Source: Chitinophagaceae bacterium (GTDB lineage: Bacteria; Bacteroidota; Bacteroidia; Chitinophagales; Chitinophagaceae). From it: a stretch of 32,597 nt of DNA. The stretch lies in the NCBI GenBank assembly GCA_947476485.1, contig CANJQU010000047.1:1-32597 (forward strand), read 5' to 3'. Shown one piece after another: positions 23,102-31,058 of the stretch. The first letter of the stretch is position 1. Every line of letters begins with the position of its first letter. The notes beneath the pieces are model-generated. The model did no database searches, had not been told where the DNA came from, and was given only the letters and a program-made list of their open reading frames with translations. Position numbers and translations under genes: made by a program.

Positions 23102-23123
23102 ACTGATATTTGTTGCCACCGGA

Positions 23124-25100
23124 CTACCCGTAAATTTTAAAGGAAGTACGCCTGAGATCCATCTTTGAATAGGGATTAACGACCATGGGTATTTTTTCTG
23201 TTTTTGTCTCACTGGTATCGAGCCCGAAAGATTTATCATCTGATAATGCGAGGTTTTTCAGGAAGAAGTAGCTGTTAAGCATAAACCCTTCTGTTGCACT
23301 AAATTCATTATCTGATGACAGGAATGTTTCCAGGATAACGAACACAAAGTCAGCAGCCAGGTTATGCTTGGCCAGCGTAGGATATGAATTGGCCAGTTCC
23401 AGTTCTTTATTGGTAACCATCTCCTGCACCACCTTCCTCATCAGCATATTAATGCGCGGCTGTATACGGAACCCGAGCCGGAACTCGACTCTTATCACTT
23501 TGTCTTTTTTCAGCTCCTCAACAGTATACTCCATGGTATATGGCTCATCCGTACGTTCCACATGTACAAACCAATATATATCCGCCCGCTTTGGTTTGCG
23601 GCTGAATATGGAATAAATGATACGGTCCTCGATCTGGTATGTGTTTTGCGCCTTTGTAAGGAAAATGGCGTGGGTGGCAAATTTCGGCACAGATTCATCC
23701 TTGCTCAACTCTTCCAGTACAGGTAGATACTCTTTTATGTTACTATAGCTCAGGAAACGGTTTGTTATCTTGCGGGCACGGTACCAGATATACATTGTAA
23801 ATATCAGCCCGACCTCAAACACCAGGAAGAACAAACGCTTTATGATCTTCACCGCATTAGCTACAAAGAATGAAGACTCCACGGTTGCAAACAAAACAAC
23901 GATGACCACCACTATCCACAAAGGATAGTGCTTTACATATCTCAGGAAGTAATAGACCAGAACCGTAGTCATCAGCATCGCAATGGTGATCGAAAAACCA
24001 TATGCCGCGGTCATGGCTTCGGAGGTTCTGAAATACAGCACAACCAGTACACAGCCTATGCAAAGAATCCAATTGATGCTGGGTATGTAGATCTGTCCCC
24101 TGATAGTTGTAGGAAATTTGACACGCACCTTTGGCCAGAAGTTAAGGCTAATTGCCTCGCTGATGAGTGTAAAGGAACCGCTGATGAGCGCCTGGCTCGC
24201 TATTATGGTAGCGGCGGTTGCAATAATTGTGCTCGGGAGCAGGTAGCCATGCGGCACAATGGCAAAGAAAGGGTTCACGTTATGTAAATTCTCTTTATGC
24301 TGCAATAACACCCATGCGCCCTGCCCGAGATAATTAAGCACAAGTGTTGTCTTTACAAATATCCAGCTTACCTGTATGTTTCTGCGACCGCAGTGTCCCA
24401 GGTCAGAATAAAGCGCTTCTGCTCCCGTAGTGCACAGGAACACGGCTCCCAGCAACCAAAACCCCTTCGGGTGTGCGGTTAACAATGTAAAGCCATACAT
24501 TGGATTCAGCGCCTTGAATATTTGCGGATACTGGACGATCTGGTTGATACCCAGTCCACCCAGCATCAGGAACCAAATAAACATGATCGGCCCAAACGAC
24601 CAGCCTACCACCTTTGCCCCGAATCGCTGAAATATAAAAAGCAATATAAGTATCGTGAGCACAAGCGTCATGACCAGCGAATTCCCGGGCACGATCATTC
24701 CCTCAAGCCCTTTCACACCGTTCAGGCCTTCTATAGCAGATGTAACTGAAATAGGAGGGGTAATGATACCATCGGCAAGCAACGTACCGGCACCGATCAT
24801 CGCAGGAAACATCAGTTTTTTACCGTAGCGGCGTACAAGCGCATAAAGTGAAAATATACCGCCCTCACCTTTGTTGTCGGCCTGCAAGGTCATCAATATG
24901 TACTTGAAAGTCGTTTGAAGCGTCAATGTCCAGAAAACACAGGAGATAGCCCCAAGCACCAACTCTTCTGTTGCAGCGCCGCCTTCTTTAAGTATTGTCT
25001 GAAATGTGTATAGCGGGGAGGTACCTATGTCGCCGAAGATGATCCCCAACGTAATTAAAAGCCCTGCGAAAGAAACTTTTTTAAAATGGCCTGAGTCCAT
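23124..25100 (-). CDS. kup: Kup-family potassium uptake transporter
   Basis: K+/H+ symporter of the KUP/HAK/KT family in the cytoplasmic membrane. The 658-residue protein has the family signature near the N-terminus (FAGLLITLGIIFGDIGTSPLYT), then NKGEGGIFSLYALVRR and LLADGIITPPISVTSAIEGL. About twelve hydrophobic spans extend to about residue 430, followed by the usual soluble C-terminal domain of about 220 residues. Length is normal. It has its own promoter candidate and is separated by 63 bp from the polysaccharide cluster on the same strand; no strong terminator is visible between them, so some read-through into the cluster is possible. Confidence 0.95.
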   Translation of the reverse strand: MDSGHFKKVSFAGLLITLGIIFGDIGTSPLYTFQTILKEGGAATEELVLGAISCVFWTLTLQTTFKYILMTLQADNKGEGGIFSLYALVRRYGKKLMFPAMIGAGTLLADGIITPPISVTSAIEGLNGVKGLEGMIVPGNSLVMTLVLTILILLFIFQRFGAKVVGWSFGPIMFIWFLMLGGLGINQIVQYPQIFKALNPMYGFTLLTAHPKGFWLLGAVFLCTTGAEALYSDLGHCGRRNIQVSWIFVKTTLVLNYLGQGAWVLLQHKENLHNVNPFFAIVPHGYLLPSTIIATAATIIASQALISGSFTLISEAISLNFWPKVRVKFPTTIRGQIYIPSINWILCIGCVLVVLYFRTSEAMTAAYGFSITIAMLMTTVLVYYFLRYVKHYPLWIVVVIVVLFATVESSFFVANAVKIIKRLFFLVFEVGLIFTMYIWYRARKITNRFLSYSNIKEYLPVLEELSKDESVPKFATHAIFLTKAQNTYQIEDRIIYSIFSRKPKRADIYWFVHVERTDEPYTMEYTVEELKKDKVIRVEFRLGFRIQPRINMLMRKVVQEMVTNKELELANSYPTLAKHNLAADFVFVILETFLSSDNEFSATEGFMLNSYFFLKNLALSDDKSFGLDTSETKTEKIPMVVNPYSKMDLRRTSFKIYG

Positions 25101-25128
25101 TGCGGGTCCAACTTTATTTTTGGATGCG

Positions 25129-25136
25129 CAAAGTTA
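25129..25136 (-). promoter_or_regulatory. Promoter -7 box (TAACTTTG) of kup
   Basis: TAACTTTG on the minus strand matches TAnnTTTG exactly, 28 bases before the kup ATG. A run of T on the minus strand (25154-25159) lies about 18 bases upstream, where a TTTG box is expected. The gap of 99 bp before the preceding gene supports an independent promoter. Confidence 0.5.
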
Positions 25137-25199
25137 TGCAGCAGCAATGGCATAAAAAATTATTATTCTGTTTTAAGGCAATATATTTCACAACGCCTA

Positions 25200-26126
25200 T
25201 TATTCAACATACGCTATGCCGAATTTCTTATAGGTCTTGGTACTTTTGTATGCAGGCTCCATAATGTCTGTTGTATTTTGCCCTGATCGCCTGCCACCGC
25301 CGCTATACATACCGCCACCCATGCCCATTCCCATGCCACCCACGCCAAACCCAATACCTGGCCGGAACCCACCATTACTCCCGCGGCTGCCACCCGGCTG
25401 ACCGGCAGGCCGCTTCATGCCGGTAGTTTCAAAGCAAATGCTCATTGCCTTGCCTTTATCTGCCCTTGTGACCTGGGGCTTAAAGTAAAACGATCTGAAA
25501 GGAATTTTCGCCTCCCACACCATTTCATTGTCTGCATCGATGCTGAGGCTTACTACAATGCCACAACTGTCTGGCGCTACAACAGGAAACTGCAGGTTGC
25601 AACTTTTAAATCCCTGAAGCGAAAACTCCTTAGCATCTTTCCAGGCGGCCCTTACTTTGTCCTCAAGGTCCAGGCGTTGTTTCTGCACGCCATCGTTGCC
25701 GGACACCTGCGGTCCGGACCCCGCGGTGGCTTTTTGCCGTGCAGGGCGGTCTCCCTGGCTTGCACTAACGGGTATCGGGTAGTTGATAGCGGTTACTTCC
25801 TCCTTATTCCCGGTCCGGTCAATCCATACTGTCAGTCCTTCGCGTAATATTTTCAACTGAGTAGCAAGATCCCCGGTCTCTACTGTTATGTAGAGATTGT
25901 CCTTATCGTTAGATACCGCATACCCAAGCTGCGCCTTCTCATCGTATGCAGGATATGGCGTTGGCCAGTCCTTACTATCACCGTCAACGATTATTGGCTG
26001 CACCTGCCAGTTTCCTGGTAACCGGGTTGACTTTGCATGCCGGGAACCGCTGCAGGACAAAACCGTGCAGATCACGCAGGAAAATATCAGCCCGGGAAGA
26101 AACCGCTTTTGCATTGAGATGATCAT
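25200..26126 (-). CDS. Lipoprotein with CBM9-like domain and Gly/Met-rich segment
   Basis: A 308-residue protein. It begins with a lipoprotein signal: a hydrophobic stretch ending VLSC, so Cys25 (or Cys21 if ATG 26114 is used) would be lipidated. From about residue 40, WQVQPIIVDGDSKDWPTPY, NDKDNLYITVETGD and later VWEAKIPFRSFYF follow the pattern of CBM9/DOMON-like beta-sandwich domains (I-x-V-D-G-x-x-x-D-W near the start). Residues about 242-280 are low-complexity, with PGGSRGSNGGFRPGIG and a run of Gly-Met pairs up to about residue 275. It is probably exposed at the outer membrane or periplasm. Binding partner and function are unknown. It is divergent from the AsmA-like gene and upstream of kup on the same strand. 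Confidence 0.75.
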   Translation of the reverse strand: MIISMQKRFLPGLIFSCVICTVLSCSGSRHAKSTRLPGNWQVQPIIVDGDSKDWPTPYPAYDEKAQLGYAVSNDKDNLYITVETGDLATQLKILREGLTVWIDRTGNKEEVTAINYPIPVSASQGDRPARQKATAGSGPQVSGNDGVQKQRLDLEDKVRAAWKDAKEFSLQGFKSCNLQFPVVAPDSCGIVVSLSIDADNEMVWEAKIPFRSFYFKPQVTRADKGKAMSICFETTGMKRPAGQPGGSRGSNGGFRPGIGFGVGGMGMGMGGGMYSGGGRRSGQNTTDIMEPAYKSTKTYKKFGIAYVE

Positions 26127-26235
26127 TATATGCGAAGGTAATACCCGCCAAACGTTTAGTTGTTGGAAAAAAGATAAAGTTTAAGAACTATGGGAAAGAA
26201 CTCTAATTAGAAGATGCAATTAGCCGATACAATGT

Positions 26236-26243
26236 TATTTTTG
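26236..26243 (+). promoter_or_regulatory. Promoter -7 box (TATTTTTG) of the AsmA-like gene
   Basis: TATTTTTG matches TAnnTTTG, 23 bases before the ATG at 26267, in the 140-bp divergent gap. No convincing TTTG box stands 17 to 23 bases upstream. On the other strand a weaker TACCTTCG near 26137-26144 may serve the lipoprotein gene. Confidence 0.45.
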
Positions 26244-26266
26244 CTTCTAATAAATAAATTACCATT

Positions 26267-28933
26267 ATGAATGCAGGCAAAATGATCAAGCGTTTTTTTA
26301 TAGCCATCGGTATCATTATCGGGCTGTTCCTTTTGACCGCTATCCTGGTCCCGATATTCTTCAAGGATAAGATCATGGCGCTGGTTAAGACACAGCTCAA
26401 TGAGCAGCTCAACGCCACAACCGACTTTAAAGATGTGAGCATTTCGTTGTTCCATAATTTTCCGCACCTTTCGGTAAGCATAGAGGACCTGAGCATAGTA
26501 GGTAAGGAATCATTTAAGAATGATACACTGATCTCTGCAAAAAGCATAGACGTAGCACTGGACCTGATGAAGGCTATCAGTGGCACTTATGACATACTCA
26601 ACATAGGGCTGGTGACCCCGCGCATACATGCCATTGTGCATACCGATGGTAAGGCCAACTGGGACATAACCAAGCCATCGCCACCAAGCGCACCATCAGC
26701 TCCCAGCAAACCGTTCTCTATGAAGCTGCGCAAGTATTCTATTGAAAACGGCTACATAGAATACAACGATGAACAGGGTAAGATGCATGCGATAATTGAA
26801 GACCTGAACCATAGCGGGAAAGGTGATTTTGCCAGCGATGCTTTCACATTGGCTACCAAAACTACGATTGAGGGCTTGACATTCATTGATGGAAACATCT
26901 CCTACTTATACAGAGTAAAAACCTCGGCAGACCTTGACCTGGAAGTAGATAACAAAACAAGCAAGTACACCTTCAACACTGAGAAAATTCAATTGAACGG
27001 GCTTCGTCTCGCCACTAAGGGTTTTGTACAAATGCCGGACACCAACAACATGCTTATGGACATACAGTTCAGCACACCATCCAACGATTTCAAAGATATC
27101 CTTTCACTGGTACCGGGCATTTACCAAAACAACTTCAAAGACATAAAGACGACCGGCAAGCTTACGCTTGGCGGCTTCGTAAAGGGCACTTACAACAAAA
27201 AGCAAATGCCTGCCTACCACCTTGCCCTCGCCATAAACGATGGTTCGTTCCAATACCCGGACCTGCCGCAAAAAGTGTCGGACATACAGGTAAAGCTGGA
27301 TGTGAACAACCCCGACGGCATCACAGACCACACTGTGGTAAACCTGGAAAAATGCCACCTGAATCTCGGCGGACAGCTATTTGATCTCCGGATGCTGATG
27401 AAAACACCGGTATCCGACCAATGGGTGGACGCAAATGCAAAAGGAAGTATAGACCTGTCGCAGATGCAGAAATTCATGAAAATGGAAGCCGGCACAAAAC
27501 TCACTGGGATCATAAACGCCGATGTTTCAGTTAAGGGATCGATCGCCGCCGCCCAGAAGAAACAATTTGAACAGCTATATGCAGCCGGAACTATCGGCGT
27601 CAGCAACCTCAACTATGCGTCAAAAGATTATCCCGATGGTGTAGCGATCAACAGCCTGATGCTTACCTTCAATCCGAAGAATGTAACCGTTTCTAACCTG
27701 AGAGGCGCCTACTTGAAAACCAATTTCAGCGGTGATGGCAGCATCAACAATATGCTGGGCTACTACCTGCACAATGAAGCGCTGAGCGGCGTGTTCAATT
27801 TCACAGCTGACAATGTGGATGTAAATAAGTTTATGGGACCACCGTCTCCGACACCAGCAGCAAAAGCCGCTCCGTCTACGCAAGCCTATGTTGTACCGTC
27901 TAACCTAGATGTGGCACTCAACGTGACCGTAGGGTCGGTGAAGTATGACAACCTGCTGCTCACAGGCGTGCAGGGAAGCCTTATAGTGCGCAACGAAATA
28001 GTAAACCTGAAGAGCGTAACAGGCAAGGCGCTCGACGGCACATTGAAAATTGACGGCTTGTATTCAACTAAAACCGACAAAAAGAACCCGGACATTGCCT
28101 TCGACTATAGTGTAGCCAATGTCGATGTGCAGAAAACATATACAACCATAGACATGATCAAGAAAATGATGCCTATAGGTAAATATGTAAGTGGTAAGAT
28201 CACATCCAGCCTGAGCATGACCGGAAAACTGGGACCTGATATGGCGCCGGTAATGAACACTCTTTCCGGCAAGGGAGAACTGATGCTGCTGAATGGCGTA
28301 CTCAGCAATTTCCCGGTTACCGACCAGCTTGCAGACAAACTTCACCTTACACAGTTCAAGACCATTACACTTAAAGATACAAAGCTGTTCTTCTCATTTG
28401 AGAATGGCCGCGTGACCGTACAACCTTACAAAGTGAAGATCGGCGAACTGGATGCTGAGATAGCAGGCAGCAATGGATTTGATCAGACCATTAACTATGG
28501 TGTTAACCTCTCTGCTCCCCGCTCTGCAATGGGCAGTGCAGCTAATAATATGGTTAGCGACCTTGTTAATAAGGCAGCAAGCAAGGGTATTAAGGCCAAT
28601 CCGATAGGCGACAAAATAAACCTTGCCGTGAAGATCACCGGAACAACCACAAGCCCTAAGATAGAGACCGACCTGAAGAATGTGGTGGGAGACGCAGTGA
28701 ATAATGTCAAGGAAGAGATCAAAAAAGAAGTGGAGAAGAAAATTGACAGTGTAAAGACTGTAGTAAAAGACACAGTTAAGGCGATAAAAACCCAGGTGGT
28801 AACGCAGGCAAAGGAAGAACTGCAAAAACAATTGCTTGGCGGAAATAAAAGCGACACAGCCAAAAAGAAGAACGATATCCTCAACAATGTGGGTGATGAT
28901 GCTAAAAAGAAACTGAAAGGGCTGTTCAAGTAA
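26267..28933 (+). CDS. AsmA-family protein
   Basis: An 888-residue protein with one N-terminal membrane span (about 8-30, FFIAIGIIIGLFLLTAILVP) and a long beta-rich periplasmic part. DKIMALVKTQLNEQL, then DVSISLFHNFPHLSVSIEDL and later VNLSAPRS match the AsmA/TamB-like group, now seen as bridge-like proteins linked to outer-membrane lipid balance. A proline-rich linker lies at about 138-147 and another at about 526-540. The last about 75 residues are strongly charged helix (EEIKKEVEKKIDSVKTVVK and on), ending KKKLKGLFK, probably a coiled coil. An in-frame ATG five codons later is possible. The PH-domain gene follows 20 bases downstream, suggesting an operon. Function in this organism is not known. 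Confidence 0.88.
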   Translation: MNAGKMIKRFFIAIGIIIGLFLLTAILVPIFFKDKIMALVKTQLNEQLNATTDFKDVSISLFHNFPHLSVSIEDLSIVGKESFKNDTLISAKSIDVALDLMKAISGTYDILNIGLVTPRIHAIVHTDGKANWDITKPSPPSAPSAPSKPFSMKLRKYSIENGYIEYNDEQGKMHAIIEDLNHSGKGDFASDAFTLATKTTIEGLTFIDGNISYLYRVKTSADLDLEVDNKTSKYTFNTEKIQLNGLRLATKGFVQMPDTNNMLMDIQFSTPSNDFKDILSLVPGIYQNNFKDIKTTGKLTLGGFVKGTYNKKQMPAYHLALAINDGSFQYPDLPQKVSDIQVKLDVNNPDGITDHTVVNLEKCHLNLGGQLFDLRMLMKTPVSDQWVDANAKGSIDLSQMQKFMKMEAGTKLTGIINADVSVKGSIAAAQKKQFEQLYAAGTIGVSNLNYASKDYPDGVAINSLMLTFNPKNVTVSNLRGAYLKTNFSGDGSINNMLGYYLHNEALSGVFNFTADNVDVNKFMGPPSPTPAAKAAPSTQAYVVPSNLDVALNVTVGSVKYDNLLLTGVQGSLIVRNEIVNLKSVTGKALDGTLKIDGLYSTKTDKKNPDIAFDYSVANVDVQKTYTTIDMIKKMMPIGKYVSGKITSSLSMTGKLGPDMAPVMNTLSGKGELMLLNGVLSNFPVTDQLADKLHLTQFKTITLKDTKLFFSFENGRVTVQPYKVKIGELDAEIAGSNGFDQTINYGVNLSAPRSAMGSAANNMVSDLVNKAASKGIKANPIGDKINLAVKITGTTTSPKIETDLKNVVGDAVNNVKEEIKKEVEKKIDSVKTVVKDTVKAIKTQVVTQAKEELQKQLLGGNKSDTAKKKNDILNNVGDDAKKKLKGLFK

Positions 28934-28953
28934 GAAGAAAATAATTAACCGGG

Positions 28954-29493
28954 ATGAAGGTATATCAATGTTCGCTTGACAAACTGGCGAGGATAATGCC
29001 CATGGTGCTTGTTATACTGGCCTTATCTATTGCTATTCCTATATTGTATGCTGACATTACAGGATCGGGGCCTGCCAATTTGTTCATTGCTTTTTCCGGT
29101 CCCGGAATCATTCTCGTCCTGTGCCTGGCCATGTATCGCCTGAAAATACGATCAATAACAGTAGATGACCAAAGCATAACAATTGACAGAAAGGTGAAGC
29201 CGGTAACCATCCGGTTTTCAGATATCACCGCAATAAGAAAAGTCGATGACATGAAATTCGCTATCAGAACATTCGGCAATGGCGGCTTGTTCGGATATAC
29301 CGGTCTCTTCTATAAGAAAGGCACCGGCAGCATGACCTGGTATTGCACACAACGAACAAACTATGTGCTCATTCAAAAAACTAACGGAAATAAGATCGTT
29401 ATTACACCGGACAACTCAGACGGATTTGTCCGGGATATTGCCCTGGCACACCCCTTTCTTGTCGCCATACCGGGCGAACAACAGCATGCCTAG
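28954..29493 (+). CDS. Membrane protein with bacterial PH-like domain
   Basis: A 179-residue protein with two N-terminal membrane spans (about 14-33 and 43-63) and a C-terminal domain resembling the bPH_5 family. The segment IRTFGNGGLFGYTGLFYKKG, followed by MTWYCTQRTNYVLIQKTNGN and IVITPDNSDGF, is the conserved core of this group. It follows the AsmA-like gene by 20 bases. Its stop codon lies in a CTAG that also carries the stop of the convergent serine hydrolase gene. No biochemical role is established for these proteins that I can name with confidence. Confidence 0.8.
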   Translation: MKVYQCSLDKLARIMPMVLVILALSIAIPILYADITGSGPANLFIAFSGPGIILVLCLAMYRLKIRSITVDDQSITIDRKVKPVTIRFSDITAIRKVDDMKFAIRTFGNGGLFGYTGLFYKKGTGSMTWYCTQRTNYVLIQKTNGNKIVITPDNSDGFVRDIALAHPFLVAIPGEQQHA

Positions 29494-30623
29494 TTAGCAC
29501 GTGCAATAGCTTTCATCAGCGCAGGCCAGCTACCTGGCCCTTCTTTTTTACCCAGTCTCACAATAATTATATTTTTCTCCGGGTACACATAAATGTACTG
29601 GCCCAGCAAGCCATTTGCGAAAAAATCATTTGCATCCTTTGCTTTATTATTTCCATCTGCGTCCAGCGTGTGCCACCATTGGTACGAATAGAACGCGTCC
29701 TTTCTGCCCGTTAGATCCAGTGATTGTTTTACCCACTTTTCAGAAACGATCTGCCTGCCGTTCCAGTTACCCTTATTCAGGTACAGCCTGCCAATCTTTG
29801 CAAAATCCTTTGCTCTTGCATTGAAACAACAAAAGCCTTTTATCTCTTTGTTCTTCCGGCTATCAACGCTCCAGGATGCATCATACTCGGCACCTATGTG
29901 GCGCCATACCTTATCCTCCATGTATGCAGCCAGCGACTTGTGCACTGCCCGCTCCACGATCATCGTAAGCAACTGTGAATTTACGCTTGTGTAATTAAAT
30001 GTTTTGTCCGGCTCGTCTTTCATTCGCAGCTTAGTTATGTACTTCTTAAGGTTGCTACCGTAATAGTATTTTGCTACATCCCCAAAAGGATTGAAGTACG
30101 ATTCGTCGAACCTGATGCCTGAGCGCATACTCAACAGGTCCCCGATCGTTACTTTTTCAAGACCCGGGCTTGTCAGTTCCGGCAAATATTTCGTGATCGG
30201 TTCCTGTACATTTTTTATAGCACCTTCGTCTATCGCTATGCCCAGCAACATAGACACAAACGATTTAGCCATAGAAAAAGATGGTACGATAGAAGATTCT
30301 TCATAGCCCTGCCCGTAATACTGGTATAGCGCAGTATCATTCCGGATAACAAGAAATGCAACTGTCTTTGTTTTGTCGAGGAATTGCCTGAAATCATACT
30401 CTTTTCTTTTGACGGTGACGGAAGTCGGTATCCTTACAGAATCGTGCCCGTCTTTGGTCTTAAATAGAAATGGCTGATCTTCTTTCCTGATATCTATTTT
30501 GGGAAATTTTTTATAGTCCCTGATGTCGGCAAAATTGTAAACAAAGAAACGACCGACATGGCAGGAGCAAAACAAACTCATGCATGCAAACAGCAATAAA
30601 CATATCCGGAAGTTTCTCTTCAT
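29490..30623 (-). CDS. Serine hydrolase, beta-lactamase class C / esterase family
   Basis: A 377-residue protein with a lipoprotein-like leader (basic MKRNFR, hydrophobic core, Cys at 19 and 21 in LFCSC). The active-site S-x-x-K is Ser117-Met-Ala-Lys120 in PSFSMAKSF, and the second motif is Tyr211-Thr-Ser in NYTSVNSQLL, i.e. the Y-x-S/N element. GLLGQYIYVYPEKNIIIVRLG lies at the third motif position. The family includes class C beta-lactamases, D-amino-acid peptidases and esterases, so antibiotic resistance must not be assumed. Its ATG overlaps the stop of the VOC gene by one base (TAATG), so the two are co-transcribed. Probably located on the periplasmic side of a membrane. Confidence 0.88.
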   Translation of the reverse strand: MKRNFRICLLLFACMSLFCSCHVGRFFVYNFADIRDYKKFPKIDIRKEDQPFLFKTKDGHDSVRIPTSVTVKRKEYDFRQFLDKTKTVAFLVIRNDTALYQYYGQGYEESSIVPSFSMAKSFVSMLLGIAIDEGAIKNVQEPITKYLPELTSPGLEKVTIGDLLSMRSGIRFDESYFNPFGDVAKYYYGSNLKKYITKLRMKDEPDKTFNYTSVNSQLLTMIVERAVHKSLAAYMEDKVWRHIGAEYDASWSVDSRKNKEIKGFCCFNARAKDFAKIGRLYLNKGNWNGRQIVSEKWVKQSLDLTGRKDAFYSYQWWHTLDADGNNKAKDANDFFANGLLGQYIYVYPEKNIIIVRLGKKEGPGSWPALMKAIARAN

Positions 30624-31000
30624 TATTCAGGTAACTTAAAGTGCGGATTGTAAATAATACCGAAGGCATTGCCCCAGGGATCCCTCACAGCCGCCACTAC
30701 AATGCTGCCACCTACATCAGTTGGCTGCTCAAGCTCAGTGGCTCCGTTAGCCAACAGCTCTGCCCATGCTGCGCTCACATCGTCAACTCCCCAATAAGTC
30801 ACACTATTTCCAGCCAATTCCGTACCCGCATGCTCCTCTGGCTGCAAGCCCAGCTCATACCCTGCTACGTTGAATCCTACATAAAACGGTTCATCGAAAT
30901 AAGGTTGTATACCAAGAACTTTGCTATACCACTCTTTTGCCTTACCAAGGTCGTCTACTTTGATACCTACTGTCCGCAGGCCTTTTATATTTAGTGCCAT
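30623..31000 (-). CDS. VOC (glyoxalase/bleomycin-resistance fold) protein
   Basis: A 125-residue protein with the two beta-alpha-beta-beta-beta units of the vicinal oxygen chelate fold: LRTVGIKVDDLGKAKEWYSKV then GYELGLQPEE in the first half, and VTYWGVDDVSAAWAELLANG then VRDPWGNAFGIIYNP in the second. The glutamate in GYELGL can serve as a metal ligand, but the usual glutamate or histidine at the end of the last strand is not evident (FGIIYN), so metal-dependent catalysis is doubtful. Members act as lyases, dioxygenases or binding proteins. It is the upstream partner of the serine hydrolase gene. Function unknown. Confidence 0.85.
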   Translation of the reverse strand: MALNIKGLRTVGIKVDDLGKAKEWYSKVLGIQPYFDEPFYVGFNVAGYELGLQPEEHAGTELAGNSVTYWGVDDVSAAWAELLANGATELEQPTDVGGSIVVAAVRDPWGNAFGIIYNPHFKLPE

Positions 31001-31058
31001 GTTTGTAAAAATAAAAAAATGAAGGTAAAACGTGATCTCAGATACTAGTTGCGTTACA

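Noticed and set aside
29490-30623. Serine hydrolase as a beta-lactamase resistance gene
   Set aside because: The family is broad; only S-x-x-K and Y-x-S are seen, and context (VOC gene) gives no support for resistance.
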